Shown here piece after piece: positions 26,916 through 35,779 of a DNA stretch of 38,997 bases; positions within the stretch are counted from its first letter, which is position 1; the number at the start of each line of letters is the position of its first letter. The position numbers and the translations under genes were made by a program. The DNA comes from Bacillus sp. DNRA2 (GTDB lineage: Bacteria > Bacillota > Bacilli > Bacillales > Cytobacillaceae). The notes under the pieces are model-generated. The model was not told where the DNA came from. It saw nothing but the letters and a program-made list of their open reading frames with translations, and made no database searches. The stretch covers positions 1-38,997 of the forward strand of contig NZ_JABAIT010000029.1 of NCBI RefSeq assembly GCF_012843265.1, given 5' to 3'.

Positions 26916-27860
26916 ATGATCGAAATAGAAAAACCAAAAATCGAAACGGTTGAGATCAACGATGATGCCAAATACGGGAAGTTCGTCGTAGAACCACTTG
27001 AGCGTGGATATGGTACAACTTTGGGTAACTCCTTACGTCGTATCCTTTTATCCTCACTCCCAGGTGCAGCTGTCACATCGATTCAAATCGATGGTGTGCT
27101 ACATGAATTTTCTACGATTGAAGGCGTCGTTGAAGATGTATCGTCCATTATTCTTAATATTAAAAAGCTAGCTCTTAAAATCTATTCAGATGAAGAAAAG
27201 ACGTTAGAAATTGATGTTAAGGGTGAAGGTGTGGTAACGGCTGCAGATGTAACACATGATAGTGATGTAGAGATACTAAATCCTGATCTTCACATTGCTA
27301 CACTTGGTTCAAATGGTCATTTTCGCATGCGTTTAACCGCTAGACGTGGTCGCGGTTATACTCCCGCAGATCAAAATAAACGAGAAGACCAGCCAATTGG
27401 TGTTATTCCGATCGACTCCATCTATACACCAGTATCACGTGTATCTTACCAAGTGGAAAATACTCGTGTTGGTCAAATGACAAACTATGATAAGTTAACA
27501 TTTGATGTTTGGACAGATGGAAGCACAGGACCTAAAGAAGCAATTGCTTTAGGTGCGAAAATTTTGACTGAGCATTTGAATATTTTTGTTGGTTTAACTG
27601 ACGAAGCTCAAAATGCTGAAATTATGGTTGAAAAAGAAGAAGACCAAAAAGAAAAAGTTCTAGAAATGACTATTGAAGAACTTGATCTTTCTGTTCGTTC
27701 GTATAATTGCTTAAAGCGTGCTGGAATCAATACTGTTCAGGAATTAGCTAATAAGACTGAAGAAGATATGATGAAGGTTCGTAATTTAGGTAGAAAATCT
27801 CTTGAGGAAGTAAAAGCAAAATTAGAGGAATTAGGCTTAGGCTTACGTAAGGATGACTAG
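26916..27860 (+). CDS. rpoA: RNA polymerase alpha subunit
   Basis: Alpha subunit, 314 residues. The N-terminal domain (1 to about 230) dimerises and assembles beta and beta-prime, with [20 protein letters not shown]. The C-terminal domain (about 245-314) binds UP-element DNA and regulators and contains [19 protein letters not shown] and [12 protein letters not shown]. It starts at ATG 26916 after AAGGAGGG; the preceding TTG is rejected. It completes the set of core polymerase subunits in this window. Confidence 0.98.
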   Translation: MIEIEKPKIETVEINDDAKYGKFVVEPLERGYGTTLGNSLRRILLSSLPGAAVTSIQIDGVLHEFSTIEGVVEDVSSIILNIKKLALKIYSDEEKTLEIDVKGEGVVTAADVTHDSDVEILNPDLHIATLGSNGHFRMRLTARRGRGYTPADQNKREDQPIGVIPIDSIYTPVSRVSYQVENTRVGQMTNYDKLTFDVWTDGSTGPKEAIALGAKILTEHLNIFVGLTDEAQNAEIMVEKEEDQKEKVLEMTIEELDLSVRSYNCLKRAGINTVQELANKTEEDMMKVRNLGRKSLEEVKAKLEELGLGLRKDD

Positions 27861-27894
27861 TCCAGAACCTTTCATTATGTTTACTTTTAAATAG

Positions 27895-28290
<396 letters not shown>

Positions 28291-28308
28291 TATTTTCCAA
28301 CTAACAAC

Positions 28309-28353
28309 AAGGGCGAGGACAGTTTACATACAAACTTGTTCTTTGCCCTTTTT
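28309..28353 (+). terminator. Terminator of the S10-spc-alpha cluster
   Basis: A long stem starting AAGGGC (28309-28314) paired with GCCCTT (28345-28350), continued inward with G-U and A-T pairs to the arms GTTT and AAAC (28322-28325 and 28332-28335), then a short T-run. It begins 19 bases after the rplQ stop codon. Confidence 0.8.
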
Positions 28354-28441
28354 CTCTAAAAGGAAATGCTATATTGTTACGTATAGCATACCACGACTGA
28401 AGTGAGCCCATACTGAGCGCTATGATAAGCATGATATGCCT

Positions 28442-28482
28442 TAGAGATAGTGTATTGTTACAATAATACTTTTAGTCTCTAT
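28442..28482 (+). other. Imperfect hairpin of unknown role
   Basis: TAGAGA (28442-28447) pairs with TCTCTA (28477-28482); inside, AGTGTATTG (28449-28457) pairs with 28461-28470 with one bulged base and a short loop. It has no T-run. It lies in the 362-base gene-free gap between rplQ and ecfA1, which holds the rplQ terminator, this hairpin and the branched element at 28503-28589, and no convincing promoter. Confidence 0.4.
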
Positions 28483-28502
28483 TCATGTCTTGTTTAGCTC
28501 AA

Positions 28503-28589
28503 GCACCTCTTCCTGATTTCCCGTTTGGGAATGCAAAATACGAAAGCAAACGTATGTCTTCGTATAGGTTGAGGTGCAGGCTTTTTTTT
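28503..28589 (+). promoter_or_regulatory. Branched terminator-like RNA before ecfA1
   Basis: GCACCTC (28503-28509) pairs with GAGGTGC (28571-28577), and eight T follow at 28582-28589. The enclosed 61 bases hold a 5-bp hairpin (28518-28522 with 28527-28531) and a second arm that can pair two ways: 28538-28542 with 28551-28555, or 28538-28544 with 28559-28565. This is the layout of a riboswitch or attenuator, but it matches no riboswitch class that I recognise. The ecfA1 ribosome-binding site is about 50 bases further on. Confidence 0.5.
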
Positions 28590-28652
28590 ATTTTCCATGA
28601 ACTATTTTTAGATGAGATAGCTGAGCTGAGGCCGAGATAGGGGGAGACATTG

Positions 28653-29492
28653 ATGCGTAATCCACTTGTGAAAATAGATAATATTTGCTTTCAATATGAT
28701 ACACAGGAAAGCTTTGCATTGAACAATGTTTCGTTCGAGGTAAACGAAGGTGAATGGTTGGCGATTGTTGGCCATAATGGATCTGGCAAATCCACGCTTG
28801 CGAAAATTTTAAATGGCTTACAATTTCCACAGTCAGGTAGTGTGACTGTTCGTGGGTTAGTATTATCAGAGGCAACAGTCTGGGATGTTCGAAAGCAAAT
28901 CGGTATGGTTTTTCAAAATCCTGATAACCAGTTTGTAGGAACAACTGTGGAGGATGATGTGGCTTTTGGTTTAGAAAATATGGGGATTTCCCGTGAGGTA
29001 ATGCTTGAAAGAATTCCGGATTCCTTGCAAAAAGTAAATATGGGTTCGTTTCTTGATCAAGAGCCGCACCATCTATCGGGTGGTCAAAAACAACGTGTTG
29101 CCATTGCAAGCGTTTTAGCTCTACAACCAGCGATTATTATTTTAGATGAAGCAACATCCATGCTTGACCCTAGAGGTCGGGAAGAAGTGTTGCAAACTGT
29201 TCGTGACTTAAAAAAGGATAGGAATATAACAGTAATATCGATTACCCATGATTTGGAAGAAGCTGCTAAAGCTGATCGGATCATTGTCATGAATAACGGA
29301 ATGCTGCATAGGGAAGGTACTCCAGAGCAAATTTTTTCGCTTGATGAGGAATTAATTCAGCTAGGACTGGATATTCCCTTCCCTGTAAAGCTTGGCAAAC
29401 AACTAAGAAACCAAGGCTTTCCGCTTACAAAAAGCTTTTTATCAGAAGAAGAGTTGGTGAACGAATTATGGACATTTCACTCCAACAAGTAG
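28653..29492 (+). CDS. ecfA1: ECF transporter ATPase EcfA1
   Basis: One of the two ATPases of the energy-coupling-factor module, which powers interchangeable vitamin-binding S components; 279 residues, cytoplasmic face of the membrane. Walker [10 protein letters not shown] (40-48), Q-loop near 88, signature LSGGQ (141-145), Walker B ending Asp165-Glu166, and the switch His in SITHD. It starts at ATG 28653 after GGGGGAG; the TTG just before it is rejected. It overlaps ecfA2 by 25 bases. No S-component gene is nearby, as expected for the shared module. Confidence 0.95.
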   Translation: MRNPLVKIDNICFQYDTQESFALNNVSFEVNEGEWLAIVGHNGSGKSTLAKILNGLQFPQSGSVTVRGLVLSEATVWDVRKQIGMVFQNPDNQFVGTTVEDDVAFGLENMGISREVMLERIPDSLQKVNMGSFLDQEPHHLSGGQKQRVAIASVLALQPAIIILDEATSMLDPRGREEVLQTVRDLKKDRNITVISITHDLEEAAKADRIIVMNNGMLHREGTPEQIFSLDEELIQLGLDIPFPVKLGKQLRNQGFPLTKSFLSEEELVNELWTFHSNK

Positions 29493-30337
29493 AGTATCGT
29501 TACCAGCAGGGAACACCGTTTGAGCGCCTTGCCATTCATAATGTATCGATAGAGATTCCCTCAGGTTCCTTTATTGCCATCATCGGCCACACCGGCTCTG
29601 GGAAATCGACCGTGTTGCAGCATCTTAATGCCTTATTATTACCATCTAAAGGGACTGTGAAAATTGGTGACCGACTGATCAGCGGGAATAAAAAGGAAAA
29701 GAATCTTAAGGCTGTTCGGCAAAAAGTAGGCATTGTCTTTCAGTTTCCAGAGCATCAGCTGTTTGAGGAAACTGTTGAAAAGGATATTTGCTTCGGACCG
29801 ATGAACTTTGGTGTGTCTGAATCAGTGGCTAAAGCTCGTACAAAAGCTGCCATTCGCCAAGTTGGCCTGGATGAATCGATATTACAGCGTTCGCCATTTG
29901 ATTTATCGGGTGGGCAAATGCGTCGAGTCGCTATTGCAGGCGTACTAGCGATGGAGCCTAATGTAATCGTTTTGGACGAACCAACCGCCGGTTTAGACCC
30001 AAGGGGACGCAAAGAAATTATGGAGATGTTTTATCAGCTTCATTGTGAACAGTCCTTGTCAACAATAGTCGTGACCCATAGCATGGAGGACGCAGCACGT
30101 TATGCTGATCGAATATTTGTGATGCATAAAGGTGAGGTCTATCGGCAGGGGACACCAGAGGAAATATTCTCTTCACCAGAAGGTTTGATTGAGTTAGGCT
30201 TGGATGTACCTGAAGTCATCCGTTTTCAACAAAAATTTGAGCAACGTTTCAACATTAAATTGCCAAAGCCTTATTTATCGATGGAAGAGTTAACTGAAGC
30301 AATTGCTACCTCTTTAAAAAGGGGGATTTCATCATGA
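29468..30337 (+). CDS. ecfA2: ECF transporter ATPase EcfA2
   Basis: Second ATPase of the ECF module, 289 residues. Walker [10 protein letters not shown] (40-48), Q-loop [10 protein letters not shown] (91-100), signature LSGGQ (146-150), Walker B Asp170-Glu171, switch His in VVTHS. It starts inside the end of ecfA1 (25-base overlap), with an AGAGTTGGTGA-type weak ribosome-binding site, so coupling is likely. Its stop codon overlaps the ecfT start (ATGA). EcfA1 and EcfA2 are expected to form a heterodimer. Confidence 0.95.
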   Translation: MDISLQQVEYRYQQGTPFERLAIHNVSIEIPSGSFIAIIGHTGSGKSTVLQHLNALLLPSKGTVKIGDRLISGNKKEKNLKAVRQKVGIVFQFPEHQLFEETVEKDICFGPMNFGVSESVAKARTKAAIRQVGLDESILQRSPFDLSGGQMRRVAIAGVLAMEPNVIVLDEPTAGLDPRGRKEIMEMFYQLHCEQSLSTIVVTHSMEDAARYADRIFVMHKGEVYRQGTPEEIFSSPEGLIELGLDVPEVIRFQQKFEQRFNIKLPKPYLSMEELTEAIATSLKRGISS

Positions 30338-31131
30338 TGGATAAGATGATTTTAGGTCGGTATGTTCCATCCGATTCAATTATTCATCGTATGGATCCAC
30401 GTTCAAAGCTGACGTTAGTGTTTTTGTTTGTTTGCATAGTGTTTATTGCAAATAATCCTATCACCTACGGTATTTTGACGGCTTATACGTTGTTGATGGT
30501 TGCAAGCTCAAAGATTTCGGTTCGATTTTTATACGGCGGGTTAAAGCCGGTGCTGTGGTTGATTGTTTTTACGCTTGTGCTTCATCTTTTTCTTACAAAA
30601 GGTGGGGACATATTATTTGAGATGGGTCCTGTAACAGTATATGAAAATGGCGTTCAGCAAGGCATTTTTATTTCGATGAGATTTTTCCTATTAATTTTAA
30701 TGACCTCGTTATTAACATTGACAACGACACCAATTGAAATTACGGATGGACTTGAAACTCTGTTAGGTCCATTAAAGAAAGTGAAATTTCCAGTACATGA
30801 ATTGGCCCTGATGATGTCAATTTCGCTCAGGTTTATTCCAACGTTGATGGGGGAAACGGATAAAATCATGAAGGCGCAAATTGCCCGTGGTGTCGAATTT
30901 ACAAGCGGACCAATCAAAGATAGTGTTAAAGCTATTGTTCCTTTGTTAATTCCATTGTTTGTTAGCTCGTTTAAACGGGCAGAGGAATTAGCGATTGCAA
31001 TGGAGGCCAGAGGTTACCGAGGTGGAGAGGGTAGAACAAAGTATCGATTATTAAAATGGGGCTTTGTTGATACAGTTATGCTGCTTATCCTCGGACTAAT
31101 GGCAGTGGTGTTATATTTCTTAAGAGCATAA
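30334..31131 (+). CDS. ecfT: ECF transporter membrane subunit EcfT
   Basis: Membrane scaffold of the ECF module, 265 residues, with about six hydrophobic segments (roughly 27-57, 72-88, 110-131, 157-172, 200-212, 244-263). The two coupling motifs Ala-Arg-Gly that dock into the ATPases are at 184-186 and 225-227. The ATG at 30334 overlaps the ecfA2 stop codon; the next ATG, three bases on, is an equally possible start. The ribosome-binding site AAAAAGGGGG lies at the end of ecfA2. Confidence 0.95.
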   Translation: MMDKMILGRYVPSDSIIHRMDPRSKLTLVFLFVCIVFIANNPITYGILTAYTLLMVASSKISVRFLYGGLKPVLWLIVFTLVLHLFLTKGGDILFEMGPVTVYENGVQQGIFISMRFFLLILMTSLLTLTTTPIEITDGLETLLGPLKKVKFPVHELALMMSISLRFIPTLMGETDKIMKAQIARGVEFTSGPIKDSVKAIVPLLIPLFVSSFKRAEELAIAMEARGYRGGEGRTKYRLLKWGFVDTVMLLILGLMAVVLYFLRA

Positions 31132-31143
31132 TGAGGTATGATC

Positions 31144-31881
31144 ATGCAACGTTATAAATGTGTCATTGCTTATGTTGGCACCGCCTTTTCAGGCTATCAA
31201 ATTCAACCAAACAAGCGCACCGTGCAGAGTGAAATTGAGGCTGTTCTCGAAAAGATACATAAAGGGGAGCATGTCCGGATTTTTGCGTCAGGGAGAACGG
31301 ATGCGGGTGTCCATGCTAAAGGACAGGTCATTCATTTCGACTCACCACTTAAGATACCGACAGAAAAGTGGACAATTGCCTTAAATGCTTTGCTGCCCGA
31401 CGATATTTCGGTAATGAAAACAGACGAGGTTCCTAATGATTTTCATGCTAGGTTTGATGTAGTTGCTAAGGAATACCGCTATTATATTCATTTATCCCAA
31501 ATTCGCGATCCATTTCAGCATCATTTCGCTTACCAATTTAAGTATCCTTTAGATATTGATAAAATGGTTTCTGCCACAAAACATCTACTCGGTACTCATG
31601 ATTTTACAAGTTTTTGTTCAGCCAAAACTGAGGTAGAAGATCGCGTAAGAACCATTCACAAGATTGAGCTGGTTGAGGTGAATGGAATGCTTGTGTTCCG
31701 CTTTGTCGGTAACGGCTTTTTATATAATATGGTTCGGATTTTAGTTGGGACGCTATTAGAGGTTGGCGCTTGCGAACGCGATGCAGCTTCGATTCCGCTA
31801 ATTTTGTCAAGCAAAGACCGAACAAAGGCCGGAAAAACCGCTCCAGCCCATGGATTATTCTTATGGGAAGTTTTTTATTAG
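31144..31881 (+). CDS. truA: tRNA pseudouridine(38-40) synthase TruA
   Basis: Makes pseudouridine at positions 38-40 of the tRNA anticodon arm; 245 residues. The catalytic Asp53 lies in [10 protein letters not shown], and further family blocks [18 protein letters not shown] and [11 protein letters not shown] follow. The start is taken at ATG 31144 ([10 protein letters not shown]), seven bases after GAGG; the ATG at 31138 sits almost on that ribosome-binding site. It is 12 bases from ecfT and probably in the same transcript, as in B. subtilis. Confidence 0.93.
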   Translation: MQRYKCVIAYVGTAFSGYQIQPNKRTVQSEIEAVLEKIHKGEHVRIFASGRTDAGVHAKGQVIHFDSPLKIPTEKWTIALNALLPDDISVMKTDEVPNDFHARFDVVAKEYRYYIHLSQIRDPFQHHFAYQFKYPLDIDKMVSATKHLLGTHDFTSFCSAKTEVEDRVRTIHKIELVEVNGMLVFRFVGNGFLYNMVRILVGTLLEVGACERDAASIPLILSSKDRTKAGKTAPAHGLFLWEVFY

Positions 31882-31951
31882 TAACTGAGTGGATTTCAAT
31901 AAAAGAAAAATATTTATTCATCATTTTTTAGTAAGGCAACTATTCCTGGTG

Positions 31952-31980
31952 TTGACATTTTGCCGTCAACAAGTTATTAT
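31952..31980 (+). promoter_or_regulatory. SigA promoter of rplM-rpsI
   Basis: Consensus TTGACA (31952-31957), a 17-base spacer and TATTAT (31975-31980). A 6-bp inverted repeat (31951-31956 and 31965-31970) covers the -35 box; this may be chance. Confidence 0.8.
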
Positions 31981-31997
31981 ATTAAACGGTATGTATA

Positions 31998-32040
31998 TTA
32001 ACCCCACAATGAGCCCCGGAAGAGCAATTTGTGTAAAAAT
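31998..32040 (+). ncRNA. Ribosomal protein L13 leader
   Basis: The leader of rplM contains CACAA (32005-32009) pairing with TTGTG (32029-32033), and between them the segment GAGCCCCGGAAGAG. This matches my memory of the conserved L13 leader described upstream of rplM in Bacillus and other Firmicutes, thought to let L13 repress its own synthesis. Boundaries are approximate and the assignment is from memory. Confidence 0.65.
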
Positions 32041-32082
32041 AATATATGGACAATCTGATTAGATTATTTAGGAGGGAAATTC

Positions 32083-32520
32083 ATGCGTACAACGTTTATG
32101 GCTAATTCAAACAATATTGAACGTAAATGGTACGTAATTGATGCTGAAGGTCAAACTTTAGGTCGCCTTGCAAGTGAAGTAGCATCAATTTTACGTGGAA
32201 AAAATAAACCAACTTTTACACCACATGTTGACACTGGTGATCATGTTATTATCATCAATGCAGCTAAGATCGAACTTACTGGTAAAAAATTAACTGATAA
32301 AATTTACTATCGTCACACTAACCACCCAGGTGGATTAAAACAAAGAACAGCGCTTGAAATGCGTACAAACTACCCTGAGCAAATGTTAGAACTTGCTATT
32401 AAAGGCATGCTTCCAAAGAATTCTCTTGGACGTCAAATGTTCAAGAAATTACACGTTTATGCTGGTAGCGAGCACCAACAACAAGCACAAAAACCAGAAG
32501 TTTACACACTTCGCGGATAA
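32083..32520 (+). CDS. rplM: 50S ribosomal protein L13
   Basis: L13, 145 residues, an early 50S assembly protein. It starts at ATG 32083 ([20 protein letters not shown]), after TAGGAGGG; the extra N-terminal MRTTxMA is shared with B. subtilis. The family blocks THTxHPGG-type ([10 protein letters not shown]) and [16 protein letters not shown] are present. It forms the usual two-gene operon with rpsI. Confidence 0.97.
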   Translation: MRTTFMANSNNIERKWYVIDAEGQTLGRLASEVASILRGKNKPTFTPHVDTGDHVIIINAAKIELTGKKLTDKIYYRHTNHPGGLKQRTALEMRTNYPEQMLELAIKGMLPKNSLGRQMFKKLHVYAGSEHQQQAQKPEVYTLRG

Positions 32521-32541
32521 TTTTAAGAGGAGGTTATTAAC

Positions 32542-32934
32542 TTGGCACAAGTTCAATATATCGGTACTGGTCGTCGTAAAAGCTCTGTTGCCCGTGTACG
32601 TTTAGTTCCAGGTAACGGTACAATCACAATCAACGATCGTGAAATCACAGATTACATCCCATTCGAAGCATTACGTGAAGTGGTTAAACAACCATTAAAC
32701 GCTACTGAAACTTTAGGTAGCTACGATGTGCTTGTAAACGTTAAAGGTGGAGGTTACACTGGTCAAGCTGGCGCAATCCGCCACGGTATCGCTCGTGCGT
32801 TACTTCAAGCTGATCCAGAATTCCGTGCACCATTAAAGCGTGCAGGCCTATTAACTCGTGACGCTCGTATGAAAGAACGTAAAAAATACGGTCTTAAAGG
32901 CGCTCGTCGTGCACCTCAGTTCTCAAAACGTTAA
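32542..32934 (+). CDS. rpsI: 30S ribosomal protein S9
   Basis: S9, 130 residues. Its C-terminal tail reaches the P-site tRNA; the tail ends APQFSKR as in other bacteria. It starts with TTG at 32542 after AGAGGAGGT; no ATG is available at the right place. Blocks [14 protein letters not shown] and [20 protein letters not shown] are present. Confidence 0.96.
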   Translation: MAQVQYIGTGRRKSSVARVRLVPGNGTITINDREITDYIPFEALREVVKQPLNATETLGSYDVLVNVKGGGYTGQAGAIRHGIARALLQADPEFRAPLKRAGLLTRDARMKERKKYGLKGARRAPQFSKR

Positions 32935-32950
32935 TTATCAATACAAATCA

Positions 32951-32979
32951 AACTCCAGTCATTGTGCTGGAGTTTTTTT
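32951..32979 (+). terminator. Terminator of rplM-rpsI
   Basis: AACTCCAG (32951-32958) pairs with CTGGAGTT (32967-32974), eight-base loop, T-run to 32979. Confidence 0.88.
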
Positions 32980-33012
32980 GTTATTTAAGGTGAAAGTTTG
33001 TTTTTTCCTTGT

Positions 33013-33142
33013 ATTGATTGGAGTGGAAGGCGCGAAGACTCCTGCGGGAGCAGTGGGACAGGTGAGACCCCGCAGGCGCCTTGCGCCGAGGAGGCTCACC
33101 GCCCACCCCGCGGAAAGCGAAGCGCCTGGAACGGAAATCAAT
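33013..33142 (+). repeat. GC-rich extragenic repeat with self-complementary arms
   Basis: A 130-base block whose interior is far richer in GC than its AT-rich surroundings. Outer arms ATTGAT/ATCAAT (33013-33018 with 33137-33142) and GGCGC/GCGCC (33029-33033 with 33122-33126) enclose CCTGCGGG/CCCGCAGG (33041-33048 with 33069-33076), GTGGG/CCCAC (33053-33057 with 33102-33106), GGTGAG/CTCACC (33061-33066 with 33095-33100) and GGCGC/GCGCC (33075-33079 with 33083-33087). It resembles a dispersed element I recall from many Bacillaceae genomes, often mis-annotated as small proteins. The 331-base gap between rpsI and ybaK holds this and the rpsI terminator, where B. subtilis has ybaJ. Confidence 0.75.
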
Positions 33143-33265
33143 TACATATTCAAGGCAGTCAAATATTCTTATTTTTCCCATTAAAATTGGAAAGATAAAG
33201 CTTTGAAAAGTTTGTATTTCTCTTGAAAGAAGGATAAGACTACTTTCAAAGGGGTGTAAATAAAA

Positions 33266-33715
33266 ATGACCTTGATAACAACATTTACTGAAAAGCAACG
33301 TGAAAAGCAAATAAAATATGAACGGACAGTATTGCGTGACTTATCAATACAAATGTTAAAAAACAGTGTAAAAAATCATTTCGGTTCATCGCGAATTGCC
33401 TCGAGCGTGTTGATGAAATCTGGAATGGAAGAAGCTTGTTATGATGTAGCGATTGAAGCCTATTTGCTTGGAGCAAGGATGAGCCGTTTTGGTTATTATG
33501 GTGAACAATTGCGCCAAGTACAGGTCCGTTGTGATGAAGAAAGAAAGCATTTAACTGACACCTTATATAATTTCATATTGTATTGGGGTCACGGCATGAT
33601 GGATGAGGGAATCCATAGCGAGTCATTATTTTATATGTGTGAGCAGTATGTTGATTCCTGGTGGTGTGAAGGTTTTCAAAAAGGAGAAAGGCGCCATAAA
33701 CTCCGACTCCATTAA
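33266..33715 (+). CDS. ybaK: DUF2521 family protein (YbaK)
   Basis: A 149-residue protein similar to B. subtilis YbaK over its length, for example AIEAYLLGxR and FGYYGE in the middle and the WWxxGF motif near the C-terminus. No enzymatic motif, signal peptide or membrane segment is visible. Function unknown. It starts at ATG 33266 after AAAGGGGTG. It lies 88 bases before cwlD, with which it is associated in B. subtilis; a sporulation link is possible but only by context. Confidence 0.85.
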   Translation: MTLITTFTEKQREKQIKYERTVLRDLSIQMLKNSVKNHFGSSRIASSVLMKSGMEEACYDVAIEAYLLGARMSRFGYYGEQLRQVQVRCDEERKHLTDTLYNFILYWGHGMMDEGIHSESLFYMCEQYVDSWWCEGFQKGERRHKLRLH

Positions 33716-33803
33716 AATAATCAAGCAAGGTTTCATGTTCTAAAGCTCTCACTTGTCCCATATAGTGAATTATGAGGACGGGCAGGAGGGAGTAGCTGAG
33801 CAC

Positions 33804-34523
33804 ATGAGACGGAAATTAAAAATCAGTGGATTTGCCCTCGGGCTGATGATCTTGTTTTTTATTTTACAATATGATTTTAGAGAAGATGATTCCTGGAAAT
33901 CATGGAACCTTCCTTTGAGCGGTAAAATCATTTTAATTGACCCTGGTCATGGAGGTCCTGATGGCGGGGCAGGAAATAGAACGGCACTTGAAAAAGATAT
34001 TGCTCTGGATGTGTCGTTAAAACTGCGGGACTATTTACAGTCGCAGGGTGCACTTGTCATGATGACTCGGGAAACCGACCGCGATTTAGCGGACATAGAT
34101 ACAAGGGGTTACAGCCGCCGCAAAGTCGAGGATTTAAAAGCTCGATTAAAAATGATTAATGAGTCAGAAGCTGATTTATTTGTCAGTGTTCATTTAAACT
34201 CAATTCCGTCACCACGTTGGAGTGGTGCACAAACTTTTTATGCTCCGCAGAAGCAAGAGAATCAACGTGCGGCAAAGTTTATCCAAGATGAATTACGTAA
34301 AAATCTTGAAAACACGGACCGGAAGGCGAAGTCAATCCATCATGTATATATATTAAAGCATGCTAAAAAACCAGGTGCGCTAGTAGAGATTGGATTTTTA
34401 TCAAACCCTAACGAACGAAGGAATTTAAAAGAGGAACGATATCAAGAAAAAGTAGCTGCGTCAATTTACAAAGGAATAATTCGTTATTTTACGATTGAAA
34501 AAGAATTAAAAGAAGCAGACTAG
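33804..34523 (+). CDS. cwlD: N-acetylmuramoyl-L-alanine amidase CwlD (spore cortex)
   Basis: Zinc amidase (Amidase_3) needed to make muramic-delta-lactam in the spore cortex, acting before the deacetylase PdaA; 239 residues. An N-terminal hydrophobic segment (about 7-22) anchors or exports it. Zinc ligands His49 (DPGHGG), Glu63 and His130 (SVHLN) and catalytic Glu195 (LVEIGFLSN) are present. The ATG at 33804 follows AGGAGGG at a rather long 13 bases; the upstream in-frame TTG at 33753 is rejected because the added residues do not match the family. GerS, its partner in some clostridia, is not seen. Confidence 0.93.
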   Translation: MRRKLKISGFALGLMILFFILQYDFREDDSWKSWNLPLSGKIILIDPGHGGPDGGAGNRTALEKDIALDVSLKLRDYLQSQGALVMMTRETDRDLADIDTRGYSRRKVEDLKARLKMINESEADLFVSVHLNSIPSPRWSGAQTFYAPQKQENQRAAKFIQDELRKNLENTDRKAKSIHHVYILKHAKKPGALVEIGFLSNPNERRNLKEERYQEKVAASIYKGIIRYFTIEKELKEAD

Positions 34524-34549
34524 AAGGTGGAGAGCCTTCTTTTTCTTTT
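34522..34549 (+). terminator. Terminator after cwlD
   Basis: AGAAGG (34522-34527) pairs with CCTTCT (34535-34540), seven-base loop, followed by a T-rich run. It overlaps the cwlD stop codon. Confidence 0.75.
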
Positions 34550-34665
34550 GCCATATAATTTTCAAAACAAGTCATGGGTATTGTAAAGTGTGATACAGAT
34601 AACTGTTCTTTTTTTGATTTTTGGTATATTATGAATTGGAAACGAATACATAAGGTGGGTGTAAT

Positions 34666-35724
34666 ATGATGTTGACAGAAGCAAAAGTTATCGAACTTCT
34701 TAACGGATTAAAGGAACCATTTTTACATAAAACGCTTGAGGAAGTTAACGCGATTCAGGAAGTGAAAATTAATGAAGAAAAAGCACATGTCAGCGTTAAG
34801 GTTGCTATCGCTAAAACCGGTACAGCTGAACAGCTTCAGCTTCAATCAGAAATCGTTTCCTTGTTAAAGCAGGAAGGTGCAAACACAGTAGGTTTACGTT
34901 TTGCTGAGCTTCCAGAAGAAGTGTTAGAAAAGTTCCGTTCCGAATTAGCTCCAGAGGAAGAAGGATTGCTTTCTCCAAATAGTAAAACAACCTTTATCGC
35001 TATCGCCAGTGGTAAGGGCGGAGTTGGAAAATCAACCGTTTCCGTCAATCTTGCTGTTTCCTTAGCTCGTTTAGGGAAAAAAGTCGGTTTAGTGGATGCA
35101 GATATTTACGGATTTAGTGTTCCTGACATGATGGGAATTACCACACGTCCAGCTGTGCAAAATGAAAAAATCATGCCAGTTGACCGGTTTGGTGTAAAGG
35201 TTATTTCTATGGGTTTCTTTGTAGAAGACAATGCTCCGATTATATGGCGTGGGCCAATGCTTGGTAAAATGCTAAATAGCTTCTTTAATGAAGTTAACTG
35301 GGGCGAATTAGATTATTTATTGCTCGATTTACCTCCTGGTACAGGTGATGTGGCTTTAGATGTGCATCAAATGTTACCGGCGTGTAAAGAGGTAATTGTT
35401 ACGACTCCACATCCAACTGCAGCATTTGTTGCAGCGCGTGCAGGTGCAATGGCAATCAAAACAGATCATGAAGTAATTGGTGTCGTTGAAAATATGTCTT
35501 ATTTCGAAAGTGAAAAGACTGGTGAAAAGGAATATATCTTCGGCCGTGGCGGCGGCGATAAGCTTGCTGAGGAGCTTCAAACGAAGGTTCTAGGCCAGCT
35601 TCCACTTGGTCAGCCTGATTGGAACGAAGAAGATTTTGCTCCATCCATTTATCAAGAAGATCATAAGCTTGGTAAAATTTATCTTGATATAGCGAAGAAG
35701 ATTGTTGAAACGCTTGAGAATTAA
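34666..35724 (+). CDS. salA: Mrp/NBP35-family ATPase SalA
   Basis: An Mrp-type P-loop ATPase, 352 residues. An N-terminal DUF59/MIP18-like domain (about 4-80) is followed by the deviant Walker A GKGGVGKST (116-124) and the Walker B-like LLLDLPPGTGD. The CxxC pair that binds an iron-sulfur cluster in typical Mrp proteins is missing after ENMSYF, as in B. subtilis SalA. There SalA represses scoC and so affects protease production. A cluster-carrier role is therefore less likely. It starts at ATG 34666 after AAGGTGGG; the second ATG is equally possible. No good promoter was found. Confidence 0.92.
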   Translation: MMLTEAKVIELLNGLKEPFLHKTLEEVNAIQEVKINEEKAHVSVKVAIAKTGTAEQLQLQSEIVSLLKQEGANTVGLRFAELPEEVLEKFRSELAPEEEGLLSPNSKTTFIAIASGKGGVGKSTVSVNLAVSLARLGKKVGLVDADIYGFSVPDMMGITTRPAVQNEKIMPVDRFGVKVISMGFFVEDNAPIIWRGPMLGKMLNSFFNEVNWGELDYLLLDLPPGTGDVALDVHQMLPACKEVIVTTPHPTAAFVAARAGAMAIKTDHEVIGVVENMSYFESEKTGEKEYIFGRGGGDKLAEELQTKVLGQLPLGQPDWNEEDFAPSIYQEDHKLGKIYLDIAKKIVETLEN

Positions 35725-35734
35725 GCTAATAAAT

Positions 35735-35762
35735 AAGACAGCCTTTCCGAGGGCTGTCTTTT
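35735..35762 (+). terminator. Terminator between salA and gerD
   Basis: AAGACAGCC (35735-35743) pairs with GGCTGTCTT (35752-35760), eight-base loop, short T-run. It serves salA; on the reverse strand the T-run is poor, so gerD may not be fully stopped here. Confidence 0.8.
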
Positions 35763-35779
35763 GCTTTTAACTGATTTTA

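Noticed and set aside
32909-33310. Several overlapping open frames (60-109 codons) on both strands across the GC-rich block
   Set aside because: They arise from the few stop codons in GC-rich repeat DNA, have no ribosome-binding sites, and resemble spurious proteins that this element gives in other genomes.
33716-33803. Sporulation promoter directly before cwlD (CATATAGT near 33762)
   Set aside because: No matching -35 at proper distance; cwlD may be read from upstream of ybaK.
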